From: Epichloe hybrida
Lineage: Eukaryota; Ascomycota; Sordariomycetes; Hypocreales; Clavicipitaceae
Reading direction: 5' to 3'
Length of the DNA: 64,000 nt
Assembly: GCA_019022495.1 (NCBI GenBank)
Contig: JAFEKR010000073.1
Location: 20,993 to 84,992 of the forward strand
Shown: positions 26,651-36,983 of the stretch, in pieces
Position numbering within the stretch: position 1 is the first letter of the stretch
Layout of the letters: every line of letters starts with the position of its first letter
Program-made: the position numbers and the translations under genes
Notes under the pieces: model-generated
The model's input: the letters and a program-made list of their open reading frames with translations, nothing else
What the model was told of the DNA's origin: nothing
The model's database searches: none

Positions 26651-27054
26651 CAGGCAATTGTACTCGTGTAATGTAATTGTTTTGTAATTGTTTTCTTTAT
26701 TTTTATATCTAACTTATAATTAAAGATATTATCCTAATAATTATATAATCTTATAGAGTAAAATTCAAAGAAAAATACTATATATAAAAGTGGGTCTGAA
26801 AGTGGATTGTTAAGTTATAAAGTAGAAAAATAACTTTTGTACTTATTTTTAGTGCTAAAATGTAATTGTTTTTAGTATTTGTAATTACAGACGTACGACC
26901 CACTTTTAGACCCACTTTTATATATTATACTTTACTTCGATTTTTACTCTATAAGATTACGTGATTATTAGTATAATATCTTTAATTATAAGCTAGATAT
27001 TAATTCTTTAAGAAAAACAAACAATTACACGATGTAATTGTTTACAATACTCTG
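26651..27054 (-). mobile_element. 404-bp hAT-like foldback MITE, copy 2
   Basis: Reverse-complement copy of the element at 17,241-17,644, also exactly 404 bp. It is flanked by its own perfect 8-bp target duplication GCTACAGC (26643-26650 and 27055-27062). By eye only about four positions differ between the copies, so it is recent or has escaped RIP. The different target duplications show that the two copies inserted independently. Confidence 0.92.
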
Positions 27055-27400
27055 GCTACAGCAGGTAACATAACATACTAGCTAGCCTAGCTACGCGATT
27101 TAATACCCTTATTAATGCCCTTATAAGCTTATAATAAGCTACTATAAATACTATTATAGCCTTATAAATAAGAATAATATAAAATCCTCTAATATAGTTA
27201 ATAGAAGTAAGCTTTATTACACTAATACTTGTATTTACACTAACACTAAGTTATTTATTCCCTAACAATCCCTTTAAGCCCCCTATAAGTTAAATATAAT
27301 TTATTCCATATAATTCACTATTAGGGCAGTTATAATAGCTTTAATATTAGCGTTTTTAATAAAATTAGTACCTTTAAATATTGCATAAATAGGCATCTTA
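27055..27400. other. AT-rich to GC-balanced transition
   Basis: No gene or repeat is recognised. Base composition shifts from RIP-type AT-rich to balanced at about 27,400, marking the left border of the gene island. Confidence 0.5.
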
Positions 27401-27474
27401 ATTAATAGCGAAAATCAACGGACGCGAGCCACACTAAAATTAGGTGTGGGGACTGTCCTTCCGTTTTAGGACTA

Positions 27475-27516
27475 ACGCGGTATGCGCATTTAAGAAACGC
27501 GGTATGCGCATTTAGA
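27475..27516. repeat. 22-bp direct duplication
   Basis: ACGCGGTATGCGCATTTA occurs twice in tandem with a 22-bp period, in the 3' flank of the helicase gene. Confidence 0.8.
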
Positions 27517-27789
27517 TGTCCGATTCCTTCACATTGTGGACTCTGCACATCGCTGTACATCGCTCCCAATCTGAAAAAAGACCACACAATGGAGCAAAAG
27601 AGTCCTCATATCAATGTCCATGTAACCACGAGATATACATAAGCTGGGACAACTAGATGCTCCTCCGGAACGCCAGTCTTTCTTGAAATTATAATAAATA
27701 ATAAAAAACCTCGCCTTCATATAATCATAGCCGGCATATCTAGATGATGCGTCTCACCCCACGAATGCGATTCACCAAAGTATATCCTA

Positions 27790-30471
27790 TCAATAGCCAA
27801 AAGACGCCATAGCTTCCTCATCATCGTCCATACTCGTACTCTTGATCGCCTGCGTCTTGTGGAAGGATGTTGTGCCTTTTCTGTTGGTAATAAAGTCGGA
27901 AATCGTCGTAGGTCTTCCCTTCGCAACATCCTCAACTGAGTACAATTTTGCATAGAACTCCACTACTTTTTCGTGGGCCATAACTTTGGACCGCTCGAAT
28001 CCCAGCACACGAAGGCCGTGTTGTGTCGTGGCTCGACTAAGAGCAACGTATGCCTGACCCTTCTCAAAAACTTTACCCAAGTTGACTGTTACACGTTCCA
28101 ACGTTTGCCCTTGAGCCTTGTGTATGGAAAGCGCCCAAGCCAAGATCAGCGGTAGCTGGTTACGCTTTGCCTGAACTTCGCCATTTGGTAACTCGACTTT
28201 CCACTCTTCGGGTTGACAGAGGAGAACACGAGGCACGCCTCCCGTAGAAATAAACTGAACCACAGGATACTGATGAGTAGATGAACCGCAGTCAGAATCT
28301 CGGCTGAATGCTGCCAGTTTCCGTTTGGCTTTGGACATGGAATCTTCCATCAAGCCATCGTATACGTTGTTGCCTCCCATTTCGAAAGTCTTCTCGTCAG
28401 AGAAGGCAATGACCTTTCCCAGGGATCCATTAACTAGCGACTCATCCAAGTTCTTGATCAGCATCACCTGGGCGCCAACCTTCAACTCCAATGCCTTTGG
28501 TGCCATCATGTTGACCAAAAGCTTGTCCCGAATGGCTGGGTCCCCCGAGTCCATGGCATCATAACGATGGATCTGTCCTGGAAGATCTCGAAGTCTCTTC
28601 TCGTTGGATCCTTCCACTTGCGCGCGAGTGGGGTACAGTTCGGCCGTGTCCACTCCGTCATCGAAATTCAGAGGCCTTGATAGGGCTTTGAACGCGTTTA
28701 CGGTGTCCTGGCTTATTTTGCCAATGCGCATCTCGTTAAGCATTCTAGCAAATTCGGGATCTCGTTGACGGAATACTTGTGTCAGGCCAATAGTGTGGTC
28801 GATAGACGTGCTCCAAGTTGCTGCATCAAAGGCGAATTTAACTTCTCGCTTGTCTGAGTCTGGTACGGGGGGAAGCTGAAAGAAGTCTCCCGTAATGATT
28901 AGTTGAATGCCTCCCCAAGGCCGACCATTATTGCGAATGGTTCGCCCAATTGTAGAAAGCTTGTCGAACAAATCGCCGTCGACCATGGAAATCTCATCAA
29001 TGATGAGACACTTGGTTCGTAACCATCTATTTTTCGCCTTGGGGTTGCGACGGATTTTTTTTACCAGCATTGAAGCGGCGTCCTTTCCAAGTCCAATACC
29101 TTAGCTCACAGTTAGCCTTCTTCCTTCGTTTTTTTTTTTCGGGCAAGGGGAGAAAAAGGAGAGGCGGGCGCCGGGGGGGGGTGAGTTAATACCGGAAAAG
29201 CTATGCAGAGTGATACCGCCAATGTTGCAAGCGGCAAGACCTGTAGAGGCAGTGACAGCAACTCGCTCTGGGTCTCGGCTGTATTTTCTCTTTAATTCTT
29301 GAATGATGGCTCGCATCAGGACCGACTTTCCAGCACCAGCAGGTCCAGTAAAGAAGACACTTTGACCTTTATTGACGACCATGTCAAGGACGTGTTCTTG
29401 CTCACTGCTTAGAGAAATGGGAACTGACTTGGCAGCTTGGTTTTCCACATCGTGCATCTTTTCAGGAACCACATCTGGTTCATTGTCCGCGTTGCGGGAG
29501 TTTTGATTCTTGAGCATCTTCTTCTGCTCTTTGATCGCACTGGCAGACGTGTCCCAGAGTGCTTTTGCTTTTTGCGCTGGCGTCTTTATCCCATCCGCGA
29601 CGAAACCATTGTCCCTCTCATCTTCCCCCTTAGGGAACTCTTGTTTGCGGAAACTAGCGGGTAGGACTCTCTTCTTGACCTTTTTGGGGACTGGGGCCTC
29701 TATTATCTCAACGTCTCCAGAAGATTCCCGTTTCAACGACGAATGAGAGATATCAGACGCAGCAGAAACTGTACGCTGATTGACTGGAGGACGCATGTGT
29801 GAAACAGGCGAAGACGACCAAGGTATTGCCGTCACATTCTGGGACGATACTGGAGGGGAACGTGGCGGAACATTCTCTTTCGCCAACGGTTTAGGCTGTA
29901 TGGGAAGGGCTGATGGCGCCTCGAAGTCGAGGTCGAGGTCGGCATCATCGCTAAAATCGTCCTCGGCGAAATAGACAGGTTCTTGTGTTTTTTTGTGCAT
30001 CACTTGACCCCCAGTAAGGTCTGTAAAGCTTGGCTCAGGCTCAGGCTTGAAAGAGTTCGAACTTGCGGAATACAGTGACGAGATTTTGGAGGTATGTCCT
30101 CTATTGCCCGAGGCGAGTGTCGGATTCACTGGTCGATCATCAAGTGGGTTTGCGTGATGTTGTGTCGTCTTCGCCGACACAGGAGCAGCTGCAGCCACCG
30201 ATCCAGTCGAATTTGGCTTTCTGAATTGATCTCGAATATCAGAGCTGGATGGAGTTGGGCTGCTGGAAGGAAAGAGCTGCTTTGCCAGCACAGGACGCTG
30301 CGACGGCGCAGCATTTTTGTACGCTTGATTAGCCTTCTGGAACATGGTCCCCGCCATGGCGCTCGAAGCGGCAGAGGGAACGTGAGCCTGAGTCAACTGG
30401 TTGGTTCTCTGCAACAGGCTGCGTGAGGCCGGCGAGAAACGAGCGGGTAGGCTGGTGATGCCGGCCGTCAT
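27790..30471 (-). CDS. PIF1: PIF1-type 5'-3' DNA helicase
   Basis: PIF1 helicases unwind DNA 5'-3' in nucleus and mitochondria, acting on G-quadruplexes, telomeres and mtDNA. Two exons (30471-29193 and 29099-27790) give about 862 residues, close to the usual fungal length. I chose the ATG at 30471 because the open frame upstream has no ATG; residues 1-25 ([17 protein letters not shown]) look like a mitochondrial presequence. Residues 30-340 are low-complexity, with acidic and KR-rich patches (KKVKKR). Helicase motifs are Walker A GPAGAGKS (about 376-383), TASTGLAA, Walker B LIIDEIS (D461, E462), GDFFQLPP (about 497), [14 protein letters not shown] and YVALSRAT (about 750-785). It is intact, with no RIP-type stops, between repeat blocks. 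A non-telomeric paralogue role cannot be excluded. Confidence 0.92.
29100..29192 (-). other. Intron of the PIF1-type gene
   Basis: 93 bp. Donor CCG|GTATTAAC, branch point GGCTAACTG, acceptor GAGCTAAG|GTATTGG. Splicing joins HSFSG to IGLGKDA, restoring the conserved PIF1 string at residues 427-433. The intron holds an 8-C run and an 11-A run on the coding strand. A donor of GTATTA is less common than GTATGT. Confidence 0.85.
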
Positions 30472-31158
30472 AAACAGATGCGGGTGGGCGATGGCGTAGC
30501 ATGTACGACGGAAGTGATTCAAATCATGCGTAATAGACCACAGGACCAGGTGAATGATACGCGGCCACGAACAAGAGTCGCTGGCGGGTTTTGATAAGGG
30601 AGTTCCGATGCACCTGGCCCGGGGGTCGTGAATGAATGTCGTCGACGAGCAAAAAGCGTCTGCAAGAAGTTTGTGATGTTATCGCCGCGTTGGAGCTGCA
30701 GGCACTCGGCACTTCAGCGCAGGAACAGCCCACCCCACACACACCTCGTGTCGCGTCCCTGGCCAGTCACATACATGCATACAGTAATCCGTATTAGAGA
30801 GCCAACGCGGTCGCGACTTAGTAAGGATCGTCTCCATAATTGTTCCTTCCACAACGGTGAATGTCGACAAATATCTTGTCATTGCCGACCGACAATCCCT
30901 CATTCACTTCCATGCTCTCCATCGAGGAGGCCATTTCGGAATGCCGCCAGTGCCAGTGACATGAGCTACTACAAGATGACTAACAGGGTTGCTCGCATTT
31001 ACTCAAGCAAGATTTCAACCTTCCAAAACATGCGAGAGGCGTCCTGTATTCCATACTACCGTCGATACGGAATAGTATAACGTCTTTCACCCCCTTCCCT
31101 CCCTGGATCTCACATTTATGATTGCGCCCTGTGTGCTTCCCAGCGTCTGTCTGGTAGT
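30472..31158. other. Intergenic region upstream of the helicase gene
   Basis: Balanced base composition. Open frames on both strands overlap and lack any recognisable motif, so I call no gene. The region presumably holds the helicase promoter; no clear core element was identified. Confidence 0.4.
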
Positions 31159-31903
31159 TCAACATCTTCGTCCGTCGGCTCCTCCAGCAGCTCGCCGCGG
31201 CGACGAGGTCTGCTGTCGGTCGATAGCGTCGTCAAACAGGTCGTCGTGGCGGTCCCTAAGCAATGCGACCGCATCATCAAGACTTTCTTTGTAGGCTTTT
31301 CTCTTTATGGAATCTACGTCTACGGCCGGAAGCAACGTTCTTGGTCTGGGAGACGGCTGAGTTGAAGATGGGCTCGGACGGACGACGTGATGCCCTTCTC
31401 GTTTGTTGTGTTGACGGGCCACTTGATGTCCAAACTCTTTCTTGGCGATCCGGGCGTCGGTGTCGGTACTTGCTAGACCTTCCGTGGAATTATGGCCGCG
31501 AGCCCGAGGTGATGGAGGACCTTTGGGTCATGTATTCGCATCCCTCTGAGTCCTAATCCTCATCAGACATGAGCGAGCTTTTTGGACCTCGAAGTCGTTC
31601 CTCGTAGGCTCTTGGAGTGTTTTGACGTCTGACACGCTGGACGTTCTGGTTTGGGGTCCCATGGGCTTCATGTGCTCCATTGGCTCCTGAAAATGAAAAC
31701 ATATGAGGCCGGGTAGGTTGTGCTTGTCGCACAGCCTGCGTGGGCAGCACTTGGGGCATTATATATATTGGTTGGGCAGGTGGCACCTGGGGCATGGGCT
31801 GTATCGGAGGCATTGTGTGAACAGGTATCATCTATTGTAAGTAATGATACGCTATAATGGCATGTTGCTGCTGTGGCATGTTGGCTGGTATCTGCATGCT
31901 CAT
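31159..31903 (-). pseudogene. Decayed Pro/Gln-rich gene, unknown function
   Basis: A minus-strand frame opens at an ATG (31903) with MSMQIPANMPQQQHA, meets one TAG at 31832-31834 in a CAG-like context, and continues from 31831 as a Pro/Gln-rich stretch (VHTMPPIQPMPQVPPAQP) ending ...SLMSDED at 31553. A second frame resumes with ARGHNSTEGL (about 31,500) and runs to 31159 through VDVDSIKRKAYKESLDDAV and RHDDLFDDAIDRQQ. The two are offset by a frameshift near 31,550. Composition is coding-like but no domain is recognised. It may instead be a multi-exon gene with introns I cannot place. Confidence 0.3.
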
Positions 31904-31978
31904 AGTATCTACCTCTCGAAGATGCATTCGCCTGAAATAAGCTGTTACCGACACCCGCTCCATTTTTTTTGGGATCCC

Positions 31979-32036
31979 TGGACTTCTCGCTCCTAAAGTC
32001 CTTGGACTTCTCGCTCCTAAAGTCCTTGGACTTCCC
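31979..32036. repeat. 24-bp tandem repeat, about 2.4 copies
   Basis: TGGACTTCTCGCTCC followed by TAAAGTCCT repeats at 31979, 32003 and (partial, TGGACTTCCCG) 32027. Confidence 0.85.
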
Positions 32037-32053
32037 GTACTTTTCCCTTCCCT

Positions 32054-32263
32054 CTATGGTGAAAGTGAGGCTGGCGACAGGTGATATTGGGGTGCATTGC
32101 CAGCTTGTGTTGGGCGAGTGATGTTCAAGTTCACGCTACTGTTGATACAACGGGTTGTTATTAGGATGGAGTCATTCGAGGTAGTTTTGGTGTTTGCAAT
32201 CGTATGCTGTAGTTTTGCCATGTAGTTTCTGTCCTTGTTCAACTGGACACGCATGGTAGTCAT
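32054..32263 (-). CDS. Short ORF, hypothetical
   Basis: A 69-codon minus-strand ORF from an ATG (MTTMRVQLNKDRNYM...) to ...LSPASLSP. There is no domain, signal or conserved motif. It might be an exon of a larger minus-strand gene. Support is limited to its being open. Confidence 0.12.
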   Translation of the reverse strand: MTTMRVQLNKDRNYMAKLQHTIANTKTTSNDSILITTRCINSSVNLNITRPTQAGNAPQYHLSPASLSP

Positions 32264-32435
32264 GCGGGCAACCGCCAGCAATCCTCATGTCTTTCTAAAA
32301 TCAGATGTATTGGCCACAACCAATGAGCACAAAAAAATTATGAAAATCAACATGTACACGTAAGAAGGATAGTGGTACTGAATCAATGTCTCTCTCCACC
32401 TCTGACACCTCTCAGGGTTCCATTGGTTCGAAAGA

Positions 32436-32573
32436 TTAGCCTGTCATGTGCTTGGCAAGTAAAGCCATATTCTTGTCAATTGTCTCTAGTCGTTGCATTT
32501 GGAACAAGATATGTCTCATCTGGGCATCCAAGGTGTTGATGTTCGCGCCTGTGATCGTACGGTTTTGACCCAT
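32436..32573 (-). CDS. Short coiled-coil-like ORF, hypothetical
   Basis: A 45-codon minus-strand ORF starting MGQNRTITGANINTLDAQM. Heptad-like hydrophobic spacing runs through RHILFQMQRLETIDKNMALL. An in-frame stop lies a short way upstream. It could be a small protein or an exon remnant; no family is recognised. Confidence 0.2.
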   Translation of the reverse strand: MGQNRTITGANINTLDAQMRHILFQMQRLETIDKNMALLAKHMTG

Positions 32574-32638
32574 TGTCGCATCGTATTCCACCACAATGAA
32601 GAGCAATCAGGAAGGGGGCGGTCTGGTCAGAGCCAACA

Positions 32639-32823
32639 CGTAAACATGCAGTAGTGATTTTTTAATTATATAGTAGTAACTAGGCCTAAAACAGAAGAGG
32701 TTTATTTAGAATACAAGAATTATAGGAGGTTACTCCCCTTATAATTCTGCGTGCGTAGGTACCTCTTCCGTTCTAGGTCTAATTACTACTGCATGAATGA
32801 AAAATCACTACTGCATGTTTACG
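32639..32823. mobile_element. 185-bp foldback (MITE-like) element
   Basis: Near-perfect inverted repeat: CGTAAACATGCAGTAGTGAT at the left and ATCACTACTGCATGTTTACG at the right. A second, imperfect pair of arms lies inside (GTAGTAACTAGGCCT against AGGTCTAATTACTAC) and a small central palindrome (AATTATAGGAGG...CCCCTTATAATT). There is no coding capacity, and I could not identify a target duplication. Confidence 0.75.
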
Positions 32824-32926
32824 CACCTTCCCAACACGTCCACCAGCACCCCGATGGTCGCCCCCGACCATAAAAAAATGAAGCCATTCCCAACGAGCAA
32901 TTGTCTCCCCAACCAGTCTCAGGGTA

Positions 32927-33457
32927 TCAGTCCTTGAATCGGATGGCCGCCTCCCTCAGCACATCCATTTTCCTCGAGGCCAGCAACCCGTCTGCCTCCA
33001 TCGCAAACTCCGAGAACAGATCCTTATAAACCCCCAAAACTTCCGTGGACTGCACGGCGGCAGTGCTGGCTTCCTGGGCGGCAACGGACCGAGCCAGGGT
33101 CTCATTCATGCCCGACTGCCGCAGTCAATTTCTCAAAGGCAGTGCTGTTTCCCTCAATTATGTCTCTCGCTCGTTGCAGTACGTCACACAAGCGCTTGCC
33201 GATTTTATCTCTAATTTTCATTGATCGTCGAAAACCCTCCTCAAAGGCTTTGAGATATGAGTCAGTCACATTGAACTGAAGGAGGCAGACGAATTGCTAT
33301 GTAGGATGAGCAATTATAACGCTGTTTGACACTATTAGTAAACTGTAAAATTATTTAAATAGAGGCATTTTGAAGATGAGCAGGAAGCAACGGTACCTTC
33401 TGTCTCAAAATTAAACGCCTATCAAGGATAGACGCCAGTTAGAGGGATCGGAAACGC
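32927..33457 (-). pseudogene. Truncated paralogue of the gene at 61300
   Basis: This minus-strand copy matches the 61300 gene in two blocks. The first (33421-33457) matches its promoter (61218-61256). It is joined directly to the second, which runs from the intron donor (GAAG|GTACCG, donor at 33396) through a 75-bp intron (branch TTTACTAATA, acceptor CAAACAG at 33322) into exon 2, so nearly all of exon 1 is missing. Exon 2 carries a TAG where the other copy has CAG (after HPT), then reads LQFNVTDSYLKAFEEGF, matching LQFDVTNSYLEAFEQDF. The tail departs from the paralogue, has a 1-base frameshift near 33,109, and ends at 32927 after a helical segment (ETLARSVAAQEASTAAVQS). Confidence 0.8.
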
Positions 33458-34018
33458 TCCTCGATGAACCAAATGCCGCCACCTGGTCCACCTATTGCAC
33501 TGTGTTCGTACCAGTGGTCTTTGGGAGCTATCCACCAGGCACAACGCATACAAGGAATGTTCCCTTGTACCAACATGTCCTGATGTAAAATCACCAAGCC
33601 AGGCTTTATGCACTCCCCGCTCACCAGATCGTAATACATTCCCACCATGTAGTTGTCGCTCCCGTCGAATCTTAGGCTTCGGTTCTGGCTCGGAACCTGT
33701 ATAGCCACCGGGTGCATGGTTTCGGTATTGTTCGATGGCTTGACTGGCTGCAATGAGGTTTTCTAAATGCTTGTAAGCGCGACGAAGTTTGGGGTCGCCA
33801 CTGTACAAATGCGTCTCCTAGACGCAAGTACGGCGAGCAGCCCGGCAGGGGGCACACGCGCGATGCGCGCCCGGGGCGCAACTGTGCTCACCCTTGGTGC
33901 GGACGTCATTGATGCAAGGCGAGCACGGAAGGTCATACTCCTCGCCCTCAGAGTGGACATCGGAGTCGGAGTCGCCCTCAAGGACGTACTCGCCGAGGTG
34001 AGTTGGCCTCTCCGCCAT
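33439..34018 (-). pseudogene. Decayed Cys-rich ORF, unknown function
   Basis: The minus-strand ATG at 34018 opens MAERPTHLGEYVLEGDSDSD, an acidic stretch, then a Cys-rich block (LPCSPCINDV, HSCAPG, CAPCRAARRTC) with CX2C pairs typical of zinc-binding modules. A TAG follows at about 33820, after which the same frame continues (SGDPKLRRAYKHLENLIAAS) to near 33,670. A second frame then carries a plausible C-terminus (NYMVGMYYDLVSGECIKPG ... GGIWFIEERFRSL) ending at 33439. One stop and one frameshift therefore separate three coding-like pieces. The last bases overlap the promoter-like block of the truncated paralogue. The alternative is a gene with short introns. Confidence 0.4.
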
Positions 34019-34129
34019 GGAGGATTGCCCAGGCGAGGGGCGGAACGGGCATTGTAACCCACAAAGATTCGCTTGTTGGGATCCTCGTAGCGCTGCCGAC
34101 TGGCCACTAATTTGTGCGTGCATTATCCC

Positions 34130-34896
34130 TTATGTAGACACGCATAAGTAGTCATGGAATGATGCAAAGAGTGGAAAGAAGAGAAGATGAAGATTAATTT
34201 TCTAGGAAATTTATCACAGGGAAAAACGGGAGCTATATAAGCTTCAAATCAATCAACAAGTGATTCGAGGTCTTCAAACAAGCCTACCGATGAATCGCGA
34301 TAACAAACGAGATGCGAGGAGCTGCGTCAGCAAACGAAGAGGAATGATGAGGGATGCCTCAGATGTGAGGCTGCGATGTAAGGGTGCGATATCTCCAGCA
34401 CGGGCAACCGCTACACGATGCCAAATCCTTCCTAAACACTGGCCACAATGCGTCATCTCAAGATAATGGGTTAGCCACGTTCACAGCGATCCGGTCAATT
34501 ATCCAAATCTCAGGATTCCTCATGCGAACCCAATTCTGATGAGTGTGCACAGAGACTAAGATGATTTGCAAGTTAATATTCCCCACGCACTACTAAGGGG
34601 CGGTTAACTTGAGGGGCATGCATAGAGAACCACACTACAGGTTTATCCTAGAAATAAACAAGAGGAAATTCTACAAAGATTTCGCTTCAAGTTCAAACGG
34701 CGCGAATGGGACAAGAGGGAGTGTGGTATGATGGTCAGCTTGCGACAGGTACATCAATCGTGCCTAATCCGAACGCTGCAAAGTCGCCGCATTCGAGGCA
34801 ATGTCTAACACTGGCTTCTGGACGAACGAGACGTAGCTGTTTGTCCAAGCCGCCGAATTTAGGTCAATTTGGAACGCAACGGGGCGCGCTCAATGC
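34130..34896. other. Unassigned gene-island sequence
   Basis: Balanced composition, with only short overlapping frames on both strands. I recognise no gene or repeat. The right end (ATAAT, 34897-34901) is the target duplication of element G. Confidence 0.4.
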
Positions 34897-34901
34897 ATAA
34901 T

Positions 34902-35134
34902 TGTTGGACCGAGCAGCTAGGATCAGAAATGAAGGTATGGATTGAGTTGCCCGATCCTGTAAGAGGGCGCGGACTACGGTTTAAATAACTAAGTACCTGT
35001 ACTATAGGGTGTGTAATCTGCCTATATAAACTATACTATGCATTTACTAAAGGTCTAGAAAAGTAACTAGTTAGGTAGGTCCTAGTGTCTAAGTTACTTG
35101 TATGCGGTTAAACGCTTGTAGTGGGATTCTAATA
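34902..35134 (-). repeat. 3' LTR of element G
   Basis: 233 bp. The outer left edge is intact (TGTTGGACCGAGCAGC); the inner end is RIP-mutated (GGGATTCTAATA for GGGATTCCAACA). Confidence 0.92.
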
Positions 35135-36726
35135 TATCCCCCTAGGAGGCCTGTAATTAAGGTATCCTATAATAATTTAATTAGATTAATCTTTATAATA
35201 ATTTAATTATTATTAATTATCGCAGGGTCTTCTAGTAATTCCTGCTTTTTTAGGTTAGTACTAAGTATTTAATCTAGTAACTATATAAGCCTTAGTACCT
35301 ATCTAAAATCCATAAATACTTTTCCTATTAGTAGCTTTATAAGGCTATTAGTAATTATCTCTTTTATTACCTTCTAAGTAATATTAAAGGTTCCCTTTAT
35401 AACCTCTTAATAAAGCTAGTAGTAATAGATATTAATATAGCGTAGTTGCGTTATAAGCTTAATAAATTCTTCCTTAAGAAAATAAATTATCTATATATTA
35501 TTATATTTAATCTTAAGGGTATTATCTCTAAGATGTAATCTAACTTCTTAATATAATTATTTAAAGGTAATTAGCTCTTTACTATAATATAATAGCGCTA
35601 GGAGCTCTGCTTCTATAGAAGAGGTTATTATAGTCTTTTATCTTCTTGCTTTAAAGAATATAGGACCTTTAAAGAGCTTTACAATATAGCCTTATAAGCT
35701 TCTTCTTATAACTAGATTATTAGTAAAGGAAGTATTACTATATACTTTAAGTTTAGGGTTATTACTATTAAATTTAATTAAGAGATCTCCCTATATATAA
35801 CTATACTCTAGAGCCTTTTCTACAGCTTCTATATACTAAGGTCCTAGGCATTAAAGGTGCTATAATAGTTATAATGCTATGAAGGTAATATCTAGCTATG
35901 TAATAATTATAGGATATAGTAAAGTACTAACTAAGGATTAATATCTTTTTAAATCCTTTAGATTAATATTACCTTTAAAGGGATTAAGTAAAATAGTAGT
36001 TATTAATGCTATTAGCTTTTATTCTAGGACTTTAATATTAAATTTAATTGCGGCTTTATTCTAATAGGACTTTTAATTAAGCTATAATTATTAATTTTCA
36101 CGATCTCTAATGATTTTAACCCCTAAGAACTATTATAATTTGCTAAGGTTCTTAATATTATATCTTTTAAAGAGTCTCTCTCTAAATTTATTATAAAGAG
36201 CTAACTTCCCTTTTATAAATAAGGTTATAAGGTTATTAATATAAAAGAAGATAATTAATCTATCCTTAATGAACATATAAATATTCTTAAAGATTTATAT
36301 AAATCCTTTGCTTACTAACTATTTAATTAATTCCTTTATCTAAAGAAGGGGAGCTTTATATAACCTGTAAAGAGTGCTTAAGAGCTTTAAGTAAGCTTAT
36401 TTATCCCTATAACCTAGCGGTATCTTATAATATACCTCTTTATCTAGCTTTCAGTTTAGGAAAGCTATAATAAAGTTATACTAATAAGCTTTAAGGTTAA
36501 AGTAGTATAGAATTACTATAAGGAGCCTAAATATAATGCTTACTAATATAGTAGCTCTTATAGAAAGGTTCCCTTTTACTTGCTAATTCCTAAGCATATA
36601 TAATTAAGCCTTATGCCTTATAAGGTAGCCTAATTAATCTAATTTATAGGTAAATACCTAAGTGAGTCCTAGGATCTTAATATATAAAGGGACTTCTAAT
36701 CTACTAACTTTAATAGTAACCTTATT
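35135..36726 (-). pseudogene. RT-RNase H relic of element G
   Basis: Minus-strand frames show the copia RT core: LLQLFLN.KLDKEVYYKIPL followed by LSTLYRLYKAPLL and IKELIK (near 36,300-36,480). RNase H lies lower (KLKVYSNTSFTNN and TITSSIEAELLAL, about 35,580-35,800). Stops are TAG/TAA in CAG or TGG contexts. The RT N-terminal part lies beyond inserted element D, at 53740-53963. Confidence 0.8.
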
Positions 36727-36983
36727 TGTTGGTTACACCAAGGTCCTGCGCAGGTAATAAATCCCGTATAAATTGAAGTCAATAATAGTTAGTTAGCTAG
36801 CTAGGAAAGAGAGAGAAGAGAGGGAAAGTCTAGATGCTAGAAAAGTAAGCGAAATCCGTATGTAAGGTATAAAAGGGGGTGGCGAATTAATGCAGCCAAT
36901 CATATTGCGTGTATTGCGCTAGACCCACAATTAGTCTAGTCTTTAGCTACAATTAAACTAATGAAAATCTAAAGGAATTAACA
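36727..36983 (-). repeat. 3' LTR of element D
   Basis: 257 bp, TGTTGGTTACACCAAGG...GGAATTAACA; outer left edge preserved. Confidence 0.92.

Noticed and set aside
17241..27054. The whole segment between the two inverted MITEs as one composite transposon
   Set aside because: Each MITE has a different perfect 8-bp target duplication, showing independent insertions.
28325..30426. Several plus-strand ORFs of 60-110 codons
   Set aside because: They are antisense shadows of the PIF1-type gene.
33763..34107. 114-codon minus-strand ORF (and a 96-codon plus-strand frame) overlapping the Cys-rich ORF
   Set aside because: Compositionally skewed alternative frames; the frame with CX2C pairs and an acidic stretch is more protein-like.
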